This document shows positions 12,499 through 24,155 of a DNA stretch of 64,000 nucleotides, one piece after another. Every line of letters starts with the position of its first letter. Positions within the stretch are counted from its first letter, which is position 1. The DNA comes from Zygaena filipendulae. Its lineage: Eukaryota > Arthropoda > Insecta > Lepidoptera > Zygaenidae. The translations under genes and the position numbers were made by a program. The DNA lies in NCBI GenBank assembly GCA_907165275.2, contig OU015664.1, positions 3,806,001-3,870,000 of the forward strand, read 5' to 3'. The notes under the pieces were generated by a model that was given only the letters and a program-made list of their open reading frames with translations, had not been told where the DNA came from and did no database searches.

Positions 12499-12830
12499 AT
12501 AAGCAGGAATTACTGGTTATTTTTTATGTAAGTAGAAATGTAAAACTGCCATTTAGTTAGGTGTCCAAGAACAGAACTTGCATGTTAAGGATAAACACAA
12601 AAAGAAGGCGAGAAACACGAACTTATGTATCATAGATTATTTACAAATCTAGACGGAAACATAGTAAAGTAAACAAAACAATACACAAAACGGCGTCCGT
12701 CCGTTTCGTGCAATGACATACCTATATATACATCAAGTATGACTTTTTAAAATAAAAATTTAAGCTACTGTTTGTTATGGTTGATTAAGGAGCGCCGCCG
12801 TTGTTCTATAGCGGTTAGTAGACCGGCCTC

Positions 12831-13058
12831 TATTCACTATGTCCATAACACGCCGCGTTAAGATAAAACGCCACAACAACTGTCTTTCCCTCGTAATCAA
12901 AGAAGTTTTACTCCAAAAAAGCTAGAAGATTAGAAATTAAATTCTGTATACTATAAAATACCTTAAAAGTGTTTTTTTAAGTGAAATTTCTAAGCACGGA
13001 GTAAAACAATTTTCGTGGCGCGTTATCTTAACGCGATGTATTATGGTCATAGTGAATA
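12831..13058. mobile_element. CACTATG-family MITE, complete copy
   Basis: Ends TATTCACTATG (left) and CATAGTGAATA (right). About 50 bases of each arm pair, including CGCGTTAAGATAA and the reversed block TTATCTTAACGCG. The element is 228 bp and has no ORF. Other copies are near 255, 45437 and 46245. Confidence 0.7.
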
Positions 13059-13925
13059 AGGGTCGGGCCATGTAGTTTGGTACTCAAAATACAAGCTCCG
13101 TTTGATTTGTGACCAGCTGGCACTGTGAAATAACGTTCAAGCATTCATTATGCCGTCTTGGCGCCAACAACTTTCCCGTCTAGAAAAGTTAACAGTTAAA
13201 GAAGTTTGCACACATCTCATTGTATGAGTAGCGACGGCTGCAAAAGACATGTCGCAACTCGCAAGATCTCAGTTGAATTCTCGTTACTTTTGTGACAGCT
13301 TCGTTTGTTGCTCACAAAAAGCTTGTTCTTGAGATTAAACAAAAACTTTTACTTGTGTAAAATGGGGTTACGTATCCAAAGTAATCTTCCAGTGCATCCC
13401 AACGGGGGATCATAGTACGAAGGCAATTTTTTTAATGCACAGTATTTAATTTATTTACCCCAGATTTTATTGCAAAAATATTCATAAACCGGCCAAGTGC
13501 ATGTCATCGTGCACAGTGGAGAGTCCCGTAGACGTGAACAACTATTATACATATACGTACTATATATGCTGTGCCACGTAGACATACGTATCTTTACATT
13601 TTTCTATATAGACGCTGAAGGGCAGACAGCTGATCATCCATCTCAATTAGGTAGATACCAAAAGTAGTATCAGATTTCTTCAGCCGCATAATCTACTGCC
13701 ATTCTTCATCGAATATTAAGTCGATAAAATATACTATGGAAATATGTATTAGTTATATAAAACGTGGTGATTTCAGCGACGGGGCGAGAAGAAATTACAA
13801 GAAAATCCAATTAACAATTTTCTTTGATGCCTTCAATGACGCACAATATTTTGACTCAATCTCGTAATGGTCGAGACGGTTATGTGATAATGTACCTACT
13901 AGCCCCAGAGTAATATATAACTCTT
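13059..13925. other. Intergenic DNA
   Basis: No gene recognised. CCGGCCAAGTGCATGTC at about 13490 resembles a word common in moth interspersed repeats, but nothing around it can be delimited. The ORF at 13795-14079 is chance and overlaps a Helitron. Confidence 0.4.
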
Positions 13926-14085
13926 TACAAATAATACCTAATGAATGTTTGTATGTCTGATGTCCTCTATGCGTTTCGAAACTATTGATCCTATTGCGAT
14001 GAAACTTTGCCGGGTTGTTCTGCCTGCGTCCGCAAAGGTTCTTGAGCCCAAAACTCACACGGGTGAAACCGCGGGGCACAGCTAG
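13926..14085 (+). mobile_element. Helitron-like element, second subfamily
   Basis: The GTTGTTCTGCCTGCGTCCGC interior is shared, inverted, with 58839-59142. The 3' hairpin and GCACAGCTAG before T are intact. The 5' end is approximate. Confidence 0.65.
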
Positions 14086-14265
14086 TCTTTAATACATATA
14101 AAAATGAATCCCTATTTCCCTTGGTCATGGCATTACGCACGAACGGCTGGACCAATTTTGATAATTCTTTTTTTGTTGCGATTGTAATTTAAATTACGGT
14201 AATTTCAATTTAATTTTAAGAACTTTGACGATTATAAGTGATTGTCCCGATCCTAAATAATAAAA

Positions 14266-14303
14266 TGAATTTGAATGGAATTGAATTTGAATTGAATTGA
14301 ATT
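14266..14303. repeat. TTGAA-type microsatellite
   Basis: Imperfect runs of GAATTGAATTTGAATTGAAT lie between two Helitron remnants. Confidence 0.7.
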
Positions 14304-14319
14304 GCCATTGTAAGGAGAA

Positions 14320-14589
14320 GAAGAATAAGTGTGGAGCTCCTACGGAAATTCCAAAACTCACGCGTGTGAATCTCCCAAACGGTTGGACCGATTTTGACGG
14401 GACTTTCACTACTAATTAGCTGATGTTATAAGGAGTAAATCAGGCTACTTTGGAGTTCCTGTGGGAATTCCGAAAATCACGCGAGTGAAACCGCAGGGCA
14501 CAGCTAGTTAGAAATAAATTATTAGGCAACTTTGGACTTCTGGTAGGAATTCCGAAACTCACGCGGGTAAAACCGCGGGGCACGGCTAG
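14320..14589 (+). mobile_element. Array of Helitron 3' ends
   Basis: Two complete 3' termini end at 14507 and 14589, and a hairpin-less third lies near 14345-14370. The first terminus is followed by TTAGAAATAAATT, exactly as after the copy ending at 10076. This hints at a read-through or composite element. Confidence 0.6.
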
Positions 14590-14870
14590 TAATACATATA
14601 GGTAGATGTTACATAATTTCTATCGTATCTATCATAAAAATATCGTTTTTTGTTTTGCTCTTGGTTTACTTTATTGCAAATCCCAAGGCAATGTTATTTT
14701 GCCCGAAGGACTGCTTGTGCCGCGTGCTTATATTATGCCAATGCTGAATAAACCATGTTCTTCAATGTAAAGCTTATTCTGTATTACTTACCTATTTTAC
14801 CCATTCTTGTTTTTGAATGATATAAAAAAAATCGTTTTTCTTTCTACATGTGGGTAGCACGTATTATGAA

Positions 14871-14925
14871 CTAGCTGTTCTCCGTGATTTCACCCGCGTT
14901 TATTTCGGAAGTACTGATTTCGGAT
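14871..14925 (-). mobile_element. Helitron 3'-end fragment
   Basis: CTAGCTGTTCTCCGTGATTT with the CACCCGCG hairpin arm. It is truncated after about 55 bases. Confidence 0.55.
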
Positions 14926-15649
14926 ACCATCAAGTGATTTAAAAATGGTTTGCTAATTTTAAACGAACAACTTACCTATACGAAGATTGCAAATTATATA
15001 AAACGTGTAAAAATAAGTTACAAGTTCAGTACCTACAACATAGGTACTTCTGTACTAAACTAGTACCTAAGTTAGGAAGTTATTAAGCTAATTGACTGTG
15101 CTTCAGTACTACCTACTGTAACACAGTGGTACAAAGGTTGATAGCAAATTACGTATCCGTCTAAGGGTTACGCAACGACACGAGATTAGGTAACGGTATC
15201 AGCTATTCGGTATATATACATTTATGTTCATCAAAATGTACGAAACTTGTAATTGACAAGTGTTTGTAGCGAATATCAAACTTAAAACTCAATTTATAAT
15301 AATATCGACATAATACCGTTGACACAAACTTAACTAATCTTAACTTATAGCAATAGTTATACCAACTTATACGTGTGATACGTAAATATCATTGAAGATT
15401 TTCTTCATTCGACTACAAAAAAGAAAGTTAATTTTTGTTTCCCCAGTATGTTTGCATGTGAGCGAATATTTCAGAAACTACACGACCGATTTCTATGATA
15501 CCTTTACTGGAATAGTTATGTAGGTACTCATGGAAAGGTTTTTAGCATATAAAATATTCATATAAAAAGGATTTTCCTCCGGAGTTCTCCTGATACCTAT
15601 GAACTAAAAGTCGGTTTTTCACATGTTTATAATGTGTTATAATATGTGT
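14926..15649. other. Intergenic DNA
   Basis: No gene or delimitable repeat seen. Confidence 0.45.
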
Positions 15650-16038
15650 GTGAAATGAAATAAAATGAAAAAACACTTTATTGAACACCACAAACAGTAC
15701 AATAAAAAAAAATATTTAGAAACAGAAAGTATTAAGTGGCTCCAAATGGCGGCCTTATCACTATAAAGCGATCTCTTCCAGGCTACCGGGCGGAGTATGG
15801 AGATATTTGTTACAGTAAAGATAGTAGGCAGGTGGTGCAGCAATACAGCAAATTAAATCTAAAAAATTGTATTTAATATAAGTAGGTATATTAATAAATC
15901 GAAGGTGTGTTAGCTATTTATTTATAAGAAATATTACATGCAATACATAGATAGGTAAAGTGAAGATAAATCAATAAATAAATAAAACACTATAAAAATA
16001 TACTAAATACATGATGATGTACACAGAAACTGCAATAA
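15650..16038 (-). mobile_element. Probable 3' UTR and tail of the LINE at 16.0-16.7 kb
   Basis: On the - strand the sequence runs on from the reverse-transcriptase stop codon. It ends with an AATAAAGTG signal followed by TTTTTTCATTTTATTTCATT, a low-complexity tail typical of LINE 3' ends. Treating it as the same element as the ORF remnant is an inference from orientation and adjacency. Confidence 0.45.
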
Positions 16039-16735
16039 CTAAGGAACAAGCGACATGAAATATGCGTGAAGACGTGACTTAAAGATGGATATAGATCTGG
16101 AATCTCTTACAGTAGAAGGCAGACAATTCCATAAAGAGATGGCTTGGACAGTGTAGAATTTTTTGTAGAAGACGGTAGAATGAACAGGAGTGGAGAGAAG
16201 GTACTTATTACAGGAACGCGGCAGTCTGGAGGAACCCGAAGCAATGAAATTAAAGCGTTCTTTAAGATAAGTAGGGAATGATGGCTTAAATAGGATGTTA
16301 TGAAGAAGAGACAGTACGTGCAATTTCCGACGAAAACGAATCGGGAGCCACTTTAGACGTTTACGGAATTCTGTAGGTAATGTGGTCATACTTTCGAACA
16401 CCAAATATGAACCTTATACAAAGGTTTTGAAGGCGCTCCGATCTGTCAAGTTGGGCTTCAGTTAGATCGCAGTAACAGACATCGGCATAGTCCAGTATGG
16501 ATAAGAGTAGGGACTGAGCCAAAGCAATTTTAGTAGGAATGGGAAGAAACTTTTGAAGTCTTTTTAAAGATCCAGCTGCTGCAAACATCTTTTTACTTAA
16601 TTGAACCATTTGCGGTCCCCACGAAAGTGTCCTATCTAACGAGATACCAAGATTTTTTACAGTATTACTGTAAGGGACACAGACTCCATTGAGGTTCAAC
16701 TGAGAGAGCGATGATAAGTCAAGTTTCGCAAGCAA
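16039..16735 (-). pseudogene. Truncated, frameshifted non-LTR reverse transcriptase (CR1/Jockey-like C-terminus)
   Basis: Two overlapping readings, 16735-16361 and 16404-16039, join into the thumb and C-terminal part of a LINE reverse transcriptase. The first has NLGISLDRTLSWGPQM, the region after the polymerase palm, and LLLSILDYADVCY. The second has FRKRLKWLPIRFRRKLH, LKERF and the closing AISLWNCLPSTVR...FKSRLH block typical of CR1/Jockey-group ORF2 ends. The join needs a single frameshift near 16375-16400. The catalytic palm (YADD) and the endonuclease are absent, so this is a 5'-truncated dead copy. The related ending at 36092-36265 belongs to another copy. Confidence 0.8.
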
Positions 16736-19379
16736 TCTTATTGTGTATGTGTTTTATATTATTATGTATTATATTATATCTACCTATCTGGAAGAATTTC
16801 TTTTTTATGCTTGCGAACATCCACGGTATCTCCGTCGTGGCTTCTCGTCCTCTAGTAATAAGACAGAACAATCAATCGAGACAAACCAATTAGCATACTA
16901 CAAAAGCTTCTGCAGGTTTTGTCTTCAGATTTTAAGGCTGTAGGCGTAATACATATATCAATTTCATTATTCGATGATAGTAAGGTCCCGATCACAATAT
17001 TTCGGAAGGATATTGCTAAAACAAAACCATAAAACGTCACATAATAATTTAGATCATTATCGTGAAAATAATCAGCTTTTAAACATTAATTTTTTTACGT
17101 AATATATCAGACTTCAGAGGCTCAATCCAAATGTGCTTTAACTTAATGTGGTATGGTTTCGTTCAATACGTTTCAAAATAGCACGACTAGCTTCCATGAG
17201 ATCCAGGACACTTCATATGCGCCTATTCAAAATTCAAAATTGATAATATTACGTATAAATCGCTGTTAAATTATCTGCATGTTTGATATTACCTACCAAC
17301 GTCGATAGAAACACGAAATAACTTTGTGCCAACCTATCTAGTGCTACTTCCTTTATATTCAAGCGTTGAGATGCTTTTGTATGCTTGTGACTGAGGAGAT
17401 AAAGGCCCTTTGTATTGTTTAGAATAATTGCCTAAGCAAGGAACACGAGTGGTTTATTATAAACGTTTAAGATGCTATTCACAGTACAATAATTGGGGAA
17501 ACAGTATCTATCTAGTGTCTACCTATGGAAATTTAGTCATTACTCATTATTTGTTTTGTGGCGACTTTCTATTGCTTTTGTAATGATAATAATAGCTCTC
17601 CGCCGAGGTTTGACCCGAGGCTTCTCATTTTTACTCTTAAAAATTTTAATTTACATAAACTCCTATTTAATGCTTTTTACACACGTCTACGAGGTCATTA
17701 ATATATTATTATAAAGAAACAAAGTTTGTAAGTTTGGATGTAGACGAGTAATCTGTGGAACTATGTAACCGATTCTTAAAAAATCTTTCGTTGATAGGAT
17801 AGTTGATAGCTAGCTTCTAGCTTCAGTGATAGCTACAGAATCCTCAATTGACATAGGATTGTGGAACGATGAGTTTAAACTAAATGTTGAAAACTTAACG
17901 ACGGTGAAACGCATGGGAACCACTAGTTGTGTTAAAAAAGAAAGTCTTGTGTATAAGTCTTCACAACCAGAGTATTGCGCCGTGCGCCGATCGCCAGTGG
18001 ACAGTCAACCATGTCAAAAATCAGCTTTACTCTTATCATTGCAATTAACTCCCAAATCTAGGCTTTAAAATCAGGTATTATACAGTACAGCGTCACCTAA
18101 GCTATTCATTGAAATTACTTTTAGGTTTCAAAACTGTAATATCTTGGGAAAATTTGTGTACCGCGGAGTTGCATAATTAATATTGTAACCTTTACCATTG
18201 CAGGTAAAATATCCGCTTCATTTTGGAACCGTTCCAAATAAAACTCCATCTAATATTAAAATTACGCAACCCTGCATTCGCAAAAGCTGAATATACTTTA
18301 TACCAGGTCTTCGTCGTCATCGCTGAAAATATTCGAACTGTCCTGCGCCGTCATTTCTCCGCTGTATTATCCGGAATAGTACAAAAGCCCGAGCAATATC
18401 TCTTCATGGCTCACAAACACAATGCACTGGGCTCCATCACTAACACTTCAACTGCATCCAAACTCCGACGCTCAAAGTTATCCACCCCTCGCGATGTATA
18501 TCAGTCTATCGTAACAGAAGTTCACGATCGATATAACATTGTAACGACTCCTAATAATTAATTTAAAAGTCCTCGATTTAAATTAGAACTCGGAAAACAT
18601 GACAGAAATTCCGTTACAAAAATTTGCTCTTGGTAAACAGCGGCAAGTAAATTTTGTTTTCGAATTCGGAAAGGCCCATTCGCCCTGTACAAAGCTCGGG
18701 AGCTTACTGCGGCGGAGGGCGGGCAGAACAAGCTCTGCGGCGTCGGGTTGTCATGGCAACACTAAGGTTTCCACACACTGCGGTCTTAACACGCCGTGCT
18801 TCAAGCTAGATAGTATCTGTTATGGAAAGCAAATTAGAAATCCCTTAACGCATAGCACAAAGCTCATTTTTCAAACGTTACAAGTTAGTATAATAAACTC
18901 ACTTGAAAGGTTCAGCGCTGATTGCTTCTTGGTGGGTAATTTTGTGTTACGGAAAAACGTATTTCAGTATGGTTTAGTGTATAAGAACTATGTTTGTTTT
19001 TTCAGTCATGGAGGAGCGATTTAAAACATGTGATCCAGGTACCTACTTACAGCTGTATAAATCATGGATGAACGTTGGCTTTATTTCTGTGTATTGTCCG
19101 CAGTGAACAATGCGCTACTATACAACTTGCACAGTGATCTGAAATTCAAATCTAGAACAGAGACATTTCAAAATGGTTTCGTTTTATTACGTTATGAAAT
19201 AGGAAAAAAAATTGTTTGTGTATAAAAGCACCCTAAAATGGAACGATGGAGTAATAAAATTAATTCACAAATGAAAGCAATTATGGTTTAACTTTAATTG
19301 TACCTACCTATACCTATCAAGGGCCCAATACTGAATGTAAGTAGGTTTCGAATTGCGCTAATTTGAGCCTTATTATCTA
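16736..19379. other. Intergenic DNA; CpG-richer patch at 18.6-18.8 kb
   Basis: No supported gene. ORFs at 17826-18068, 18223-18561 and 18599-19024 have no family motifs or splice context and are not annotated. The stretch 18600-18800 is unusually GC/CpG-rich for this window and contains the X-box-like motif listed separately. It may be a regulatory or conserved non-coding element. Confidence 0.4.
18747..18760. promoter_or_regulatory. RFX X-box-like palindrome
   Basis: GTTGTCATGGCAAC differs by one base from the symmetric RFX consensus GTTGCCATGGCAAC, which in animals marks promoters of ciliary genes. It sits in the CpG-richer patch. No adjacent transcript can be recognised, so function is only suggested. 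Confidence 0.4.
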
Positions 19380-19914
19380 CTAGCTGACCCCCGAGGTCTC
19401 ACCCGTGGTAATTTCGGAGTCCCCGCAGGAATTCCGGGATAAAAAGTACCCTATGTCACTCAGGATCACTTTAGCTTCCTATAAATTACAACCTCACAAA
19501 CTCCGGAGTTCCCGCGCGAATTCCGGGATAAAAGTTCCCTATGTCCCTTAGAATCACTTTAGCTTCCTATAAGTGAAGTAATTTTTAAAATCGGTTCAGT
19601 AGATTCAGTGATGACCCCCTAAAACCTCACAAACTCACAATCTCTGGAGTTCCCGCAGGAATTCCGGGATAAAAAGCGCCTTACGTCACTCAGGATCACT
19701 GTAGCTTCCTATAAGTGAAAGAATTTTTAAAATCTGTTCGTTAGATCCAGAAATAGCTGTTCGCCCGTGGTTTTACCCACGGGAAATTCGGAGTTGCCGC
19801 GGGAATTCCGTAATAAAAGTACCCAATGACACTCAGGATTACTGTAGCTTCCTATAAGTGAAAGAATTTTCAAAATCGGTTCAGGTTTATCAGTTTTATA
19901 ATATTAGTATAGAT
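19380..19914 (-). mobile_element. Helitron-like element with four tandem internal modules
   Basis: A CTAG end at 19380-19383 and a 5' end like ATACTAATATTATAAAACTG (- strand) bracket four successive modules. Each has GGAGT...GAATTCCGGGATAAAA, a TCACT..AGGATCACT block and TAGCTTCCTATAA (starting near 19416, 19502, 19635 and 19793). A second hairpin end, GCTGTTCGCCCGTGGTTTTA, lies inside near 19755. Confidence 0.65.
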
Positions 19915-22189
19915 AAAAGCCTTTATGTTGACGGTATTAATATCAAATACTAATACGGATACAATTATTTTTTGTTAGTTTGTATTCGTCATCTCTGGAA
20001 CTGCTGGACATACCTATTTCAAAAATATTTCTATGGTAACAAAACTACAAACTTCCTGATACTTTTAATCGCTGAACAAAGAGTTCCAGAGGGAACACCG
20101 AAATGGACAAAATTGAAACCGCAGAAGATCAAAATATTGATTGTTTATAAAATAAAGATATTAAATCAGTTGGATAAATATGTAATACGAGTAAATTGTA
20201 ACATACCTATTATCTCCGTCATTTTAATAAGCTTTTTTATGATGGTTTAATGTCGGCCTTGTGGGAAATACCGACCCAAAATTATTTTACGCTAATGTGT
20301 AAAATTAAAATGAGATTTTTTTAAATTTGTTCGATGAGTAGGTAGGTAGGTATAATATAAATGAATAATGAGAGAATCGTAAAGAGCCTCAGCAACCCTG
20401 AAATATATATTTGGATTCTCTGCTTGTATTATTTTTTACACACTCTAATGCTCCCCAGCAAAAGGTTATTCGGGCAGGAAAAGGTTATTCGGGTTATTTT
20501 AAATCAAAATACCTCACGGATGAAATCTCAGATACGAGTAAGAGCTGAAAAAAAACCAAAGTTCTTACGTTACTTATTTCTAATAAAGTAACAAACTGAT
20601 TTAGATTTAATTTAAAGAATTTTTTCAGGGAAGATTTATAATTAGGTATATAAAATAGTGAGTTCCTGAAGGAATGTCAAAAAACATGCAGGTGAAACTA
20701 CGAGGTGTCGACAGTACGTTTCAACAAGTACATTTCGGGCTTAAGTGTCTTGTATATGTCGTTAATGTATTTGTTTTTTTGAAGTAAATAAATAAAAAAA
20801 AATATTAATTTTGAAAGGCCGCTACAGGATCATACCACATTTGGTTAGGTCGATTTGGCTGCACTATTGTATTGTAGAGTAGTGGAGGGGTAAATAGCAA
20901 TTTTGAATTTTATCTGTGTCTGCTCATATCCCTCGTTAACTCAAAGGTTCAAGAATATTAAAAAAAAAAATTTAATCCCAGTATAAAAGGAGTTTTAGTT
21001 CTCCAAACACAATGCATGAAGAGCCGCGCGCTATACAATATACATATATAATTGAATAGCGAGTCCCGCACGATTACATCCGCGGTAATTTCGGAGTTCC
21101 CGCGAAATTAACCCAGACAAACTTTGCCCTCCTTTTGGGTAGAATTTCGGACAATCCTATATTATCGGATACAAAGAACACAGCCGCCAAGTTTCTATAC
21201 GATCAGCGGTTTAGGCTGTGCACTGATCGTCAGTAAGTATTCAGGACAAATAATTTTATACGTATAGATTGAAATAATAATGTCGTGTTTTTTGATTACT
21301 TAATACTTAGCACGATAGCTTATTCATATTCTTATCCGAAAACGAACAGTTTGTATAGTACGCCAAGCGAGTGGTAGCAACGAAATTATTGGAAGATACA
21401 TAGTTGGGCGCCTAGCAGTCGGGACAGTTTGGCGCCAGTCATGTATAACGGCTCTTCTTACTATTATTTATTTTATATAAATTAAGCATCATATTTTTAC
21501 AATTATGAAAAAACCTAGGTATAGATAATGGTTCCTTTTCAAAAAAGTGCTCTGAACAGGCGAAATTATTGATAGAGTTATGTTAATTTATATAGTATTT
21601 TATATACTCAGTAAGTATATTGATTTTAGTAAATACCATACCCTAAATACCCAATCTCAATCAGCAACGCAAAAAGTCCTCAAAAAAACATCCCAAAATT
21701 TAAATCTGTGAGAAATCTGTGGGTACTTAAATTGTTTTAGAACAGCTTTGGGTATGTCGTTGGTTCATTCAAAATTTGTGACGAATTTGTGATTTCGATG
21801 CCACTTTTTGAAATTACATTAAAAACAAAAATTACATTTAGGAAACAAAAAAAATGTATAGGATTGCGTAAAATAAGACATTATGTATATACCTTGGTAA
21901 CATTGAGCTACTTAGGCATTTTGATTTGTGGGCATTGCATTAAGGCGTTCTGCCTTTTACGGTCAACAAAACCGATACAACTTCTCAAAATTAAGTCTCA
22001 ATAACATCAAGTATTTTTTTTAAATTTTTCAACGATTCATAATAGTTGACGACTAACTTCTTCTGTAATTGGCCGCTTTTTATACGGTTTTTATAGTATT
22101 TTTTAAAAAAATACCTTTTTCTTCCTTACAAGTAAGAAAAATTGTGCTTTGTTATGCATCAAGAGGATGTCTCAGTAACAATGCCCATC
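19915..22189. other. Intergenic DNA with worn repeat scraps
   Basis: No gene. Small Helitron-like scraps are at 20650-20705 and 21058-21105 (GAGTCCCGCACGATTACATC). A phrase GTTTCTATACGATCAGCGGT at about 21192 is typical of moth interspersed repeats. ORFs at 19972-20250, 20361-20591 and 21789-22004 have no support. Confidence 0.4.
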
Positions 22190-22384
22190 ATCCTTATTGA
22201 TACGTATATTATTAATGACTCTGTCTCTGAGTAACTCTGTCTGTTACGCTTTCAGGCCTTGACGGCTCAACCGAATATCATGAAATTTCGCATACACGTT
22301 GTCAGGGGTACAGAGAAGGACATAGGGTACTTTTTATCCTGCGATTCCTGCGAGATCTCTGAAATTGCCGCGAAGAACAGTTAG
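22190..22384 (+). mobile_element. Helitron-like element, worn 3' end
   Basis: It has the GTTACGCTTTCAGGCCTTGA block, GTTGTCAGGGGTACAGAGAA and a degraded end GAAGAACAGTTAG before T. The 5' boundary is approximate. Confidence 0.6.
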
Positions 22385-22734
22385 TAACAAATATTTGCAT
22401 TGTTAAGTAACAGAACCATCAGAAGGTTAAAGTCATGGCACAAGTTGTCTGTTAGAGCTTTTTTGGCAAGGTCGTTGAATAATAAACACATAAGTTTTAA
22501 CTGCACTTGGTTTATATGCCAAGTTTCTGCAGTATACGTATCCTTATACATTAAATTATTCAAAAACTTGCGCTTTTATGTTTAAAAAGGTCAAATTTGC
22601 GCTATGTATAGGTATTTTCTAATATATGTATTATGTAAAATAAGTTCGAGTCAAAAACTCGGTATCAAAAATTATATAAGCAAAATTTTAAAAAAAAGTT
22701 AAACCCACTTCACGAGTTCCGTTGTCTGTCTCCG

Positions 22735-22900
22735 AAACTCATCAGATCTTTATGAAATTTAAATGAGACCATTTCGGAATAAACCCCTTTCGAACAGAAA
22801 AAGAATTTTACATATAACGGAGTTATGCCCGAACAAACATAAAAAATATGTACATATATAAACATCCGAACTGATAACCTCCTCCGTTTTGAAGTCGGTT
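22735..22900 (-). repeat. GAAGTCGGTT interspersed repeat
   Basis: Ends with AACCTCCTCCGTTTTGAAGT then CGGTT. It is the same family as 10989-11017 and 33054-33525. The ORF at 22710-22928 is a reading of this repeat. Confidence 0.5.
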
Positions 22901-22928
22901 CAAAAATAGAAAGTGTCAAAGAAATCAA

Positions 22929-23501
22929 ATTTTACTGATTTTCAAATAAAACTTTGTTATATTTTGCAATATAATCTAGTTATATGTAGGTAGGTATTGC
23001 AATTGTAGCCAACTATTTAACGTTTTTCAATGTCGGTAGGTACCTAAGTATCATACCTACATCGCAAATGAAAAAATTATATTTAATATTTATAAATTAT
23101 AATATCATTTAAATGAAACGTGTAATAACATCAAAGGCGCGGTTTCCTTTTGCAGCGACAAACGGCTTGGTTTAAACAATGAGCATCGACTAATGGTTCG
23201 TAAAACGGTAAAAATGAAATCATTCACATAGAAATATTTATTCCTCGGCGCGCCACGGGGAATTCAATATCTTGTTGCGAAGCAAACATTCCAGATTCGA
23301 AACTGACGCCCGAGGCATGGGAGAGACTTTACCTACATAAGGTTCGTAGGACATCTTCCTTTGGAAAAATACAACATCTTTGGAAATCAAACTTCATAAT
23401 TTTAATAAGTAGATATAACTATACCTATATTTTAAAATAGTGCCTGATGTATTTACATAGCAATGTCCATGTCAGACGTAGGAACACAATTTATGAAATC
23501 A
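22929..23501. other. Intergenic DNA
   Basis: No gene is visible. The GC-richer stretch at 23140-23330 includes CCTCGGCGCGCC. It may be non-repetitive conserved DNA, but this cannot be judged from one sequence. Confidence 0.35.
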
Positions 23502-23690
23502 CTAGCTGTTCTCCGCGGTTTTACCCGCGGTAATTTCACAGTTCCCGCGGGAATTCCGAGATAAACAGTACATTATGTCCTTCTCAGTACCCTTGAAAAC
23601 GTGTGTGCAAAATTTCGTGATGATCGGTTGAGCCGTTAAGGCGTGAAATCGTAACGAACAAACAAACTCACTTACACATTTATAATAAGA
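23502..23690 (-). mobile_element. Helitron-like non-autonomous element, complete
   Basis: On the - strand it runs from TCTTATTATAAATGTG to the hairpin and CTAG. It contains the GAAAT and CGGTTGAGCCGTTAAGGCG (plus-sense) blocks of the main subfamily. Confidence 0.75.
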
Positions 23691-23799
23691 TGTAAGGTTC
23701 GAAAGGACTTTTTTTAAACAAGCTTTACCATAATGTACCAGAAGATACCTACTTCATATCTTAATATAATTTACAAAGAGGAATGATAATGTTGTGATA

Positions 23800-23970
23800 C
23801 TAGCTGTTCCTCGTGTTAATTTCAGAGTTCCCGCGGGAATTCCATGATAAAAAGTAGGTACTTACCTATGTTCTTTCACTTCACAACGCACATAAAGGTG
23901 TGCAAAATTTCATGATGATCGGTTGAGTAGTTAAGGCGTACCTTTAAGGGTAACAAACTCACATTCATAA
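23800..23970 (-). mobile_element. Helitron-like element, hairpin damaged
   Basis: The CTAG end is intact. The hairpin has shrunk to TTCCTCGTGTTAATTTC. GTGCAAAATTTCATGATGAT and CGGTTGAGTAGTTAAGGCGT place it in the main subfamily. The 5' end is lost. Confidence 0.65.
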
Positions 23971-24012
23971 ACAAAATAAAATAAAAAATAATATAATTAA
24001 CGTAGTCCAGTA

Positions 24013-24155
24013 GGGGGAGCACGAATTTTTTCGCTCTCGTCTAGTCGATATCGAGTTTTTTTGTATGGAAAATGAACGACACTGGATAGATGGCGCTGTT
24101 CATTTTCCATACAAAAATAGTGCTCGACAGGTCTGTGCTCGACAACCTGTGCCCC
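24013..24155. mobile_element. Palindromic MITE with TA flanks
   Basis: Ends GGGGGAGCAC (left) and GTGCCCC (right) are flanked by TA on both sides. The core is a perfect 20-bp inverted repeat (24058-24077 and 24098-24117, arm GTTCATTTTCCATACAAAAA) around a 20-nt spacer. A TA duplication would fit a Tc1/mariner-type origin. Confidence 0.5.

Noticed and set aside
18223..19024. ORFs of 112 and 141 codons on the + strand
   Set aside because: No recognisable motif, no splice partner, and the second runs through CpG-rich DNA where stops are rare. A gene cannot be supported from sequence alone.
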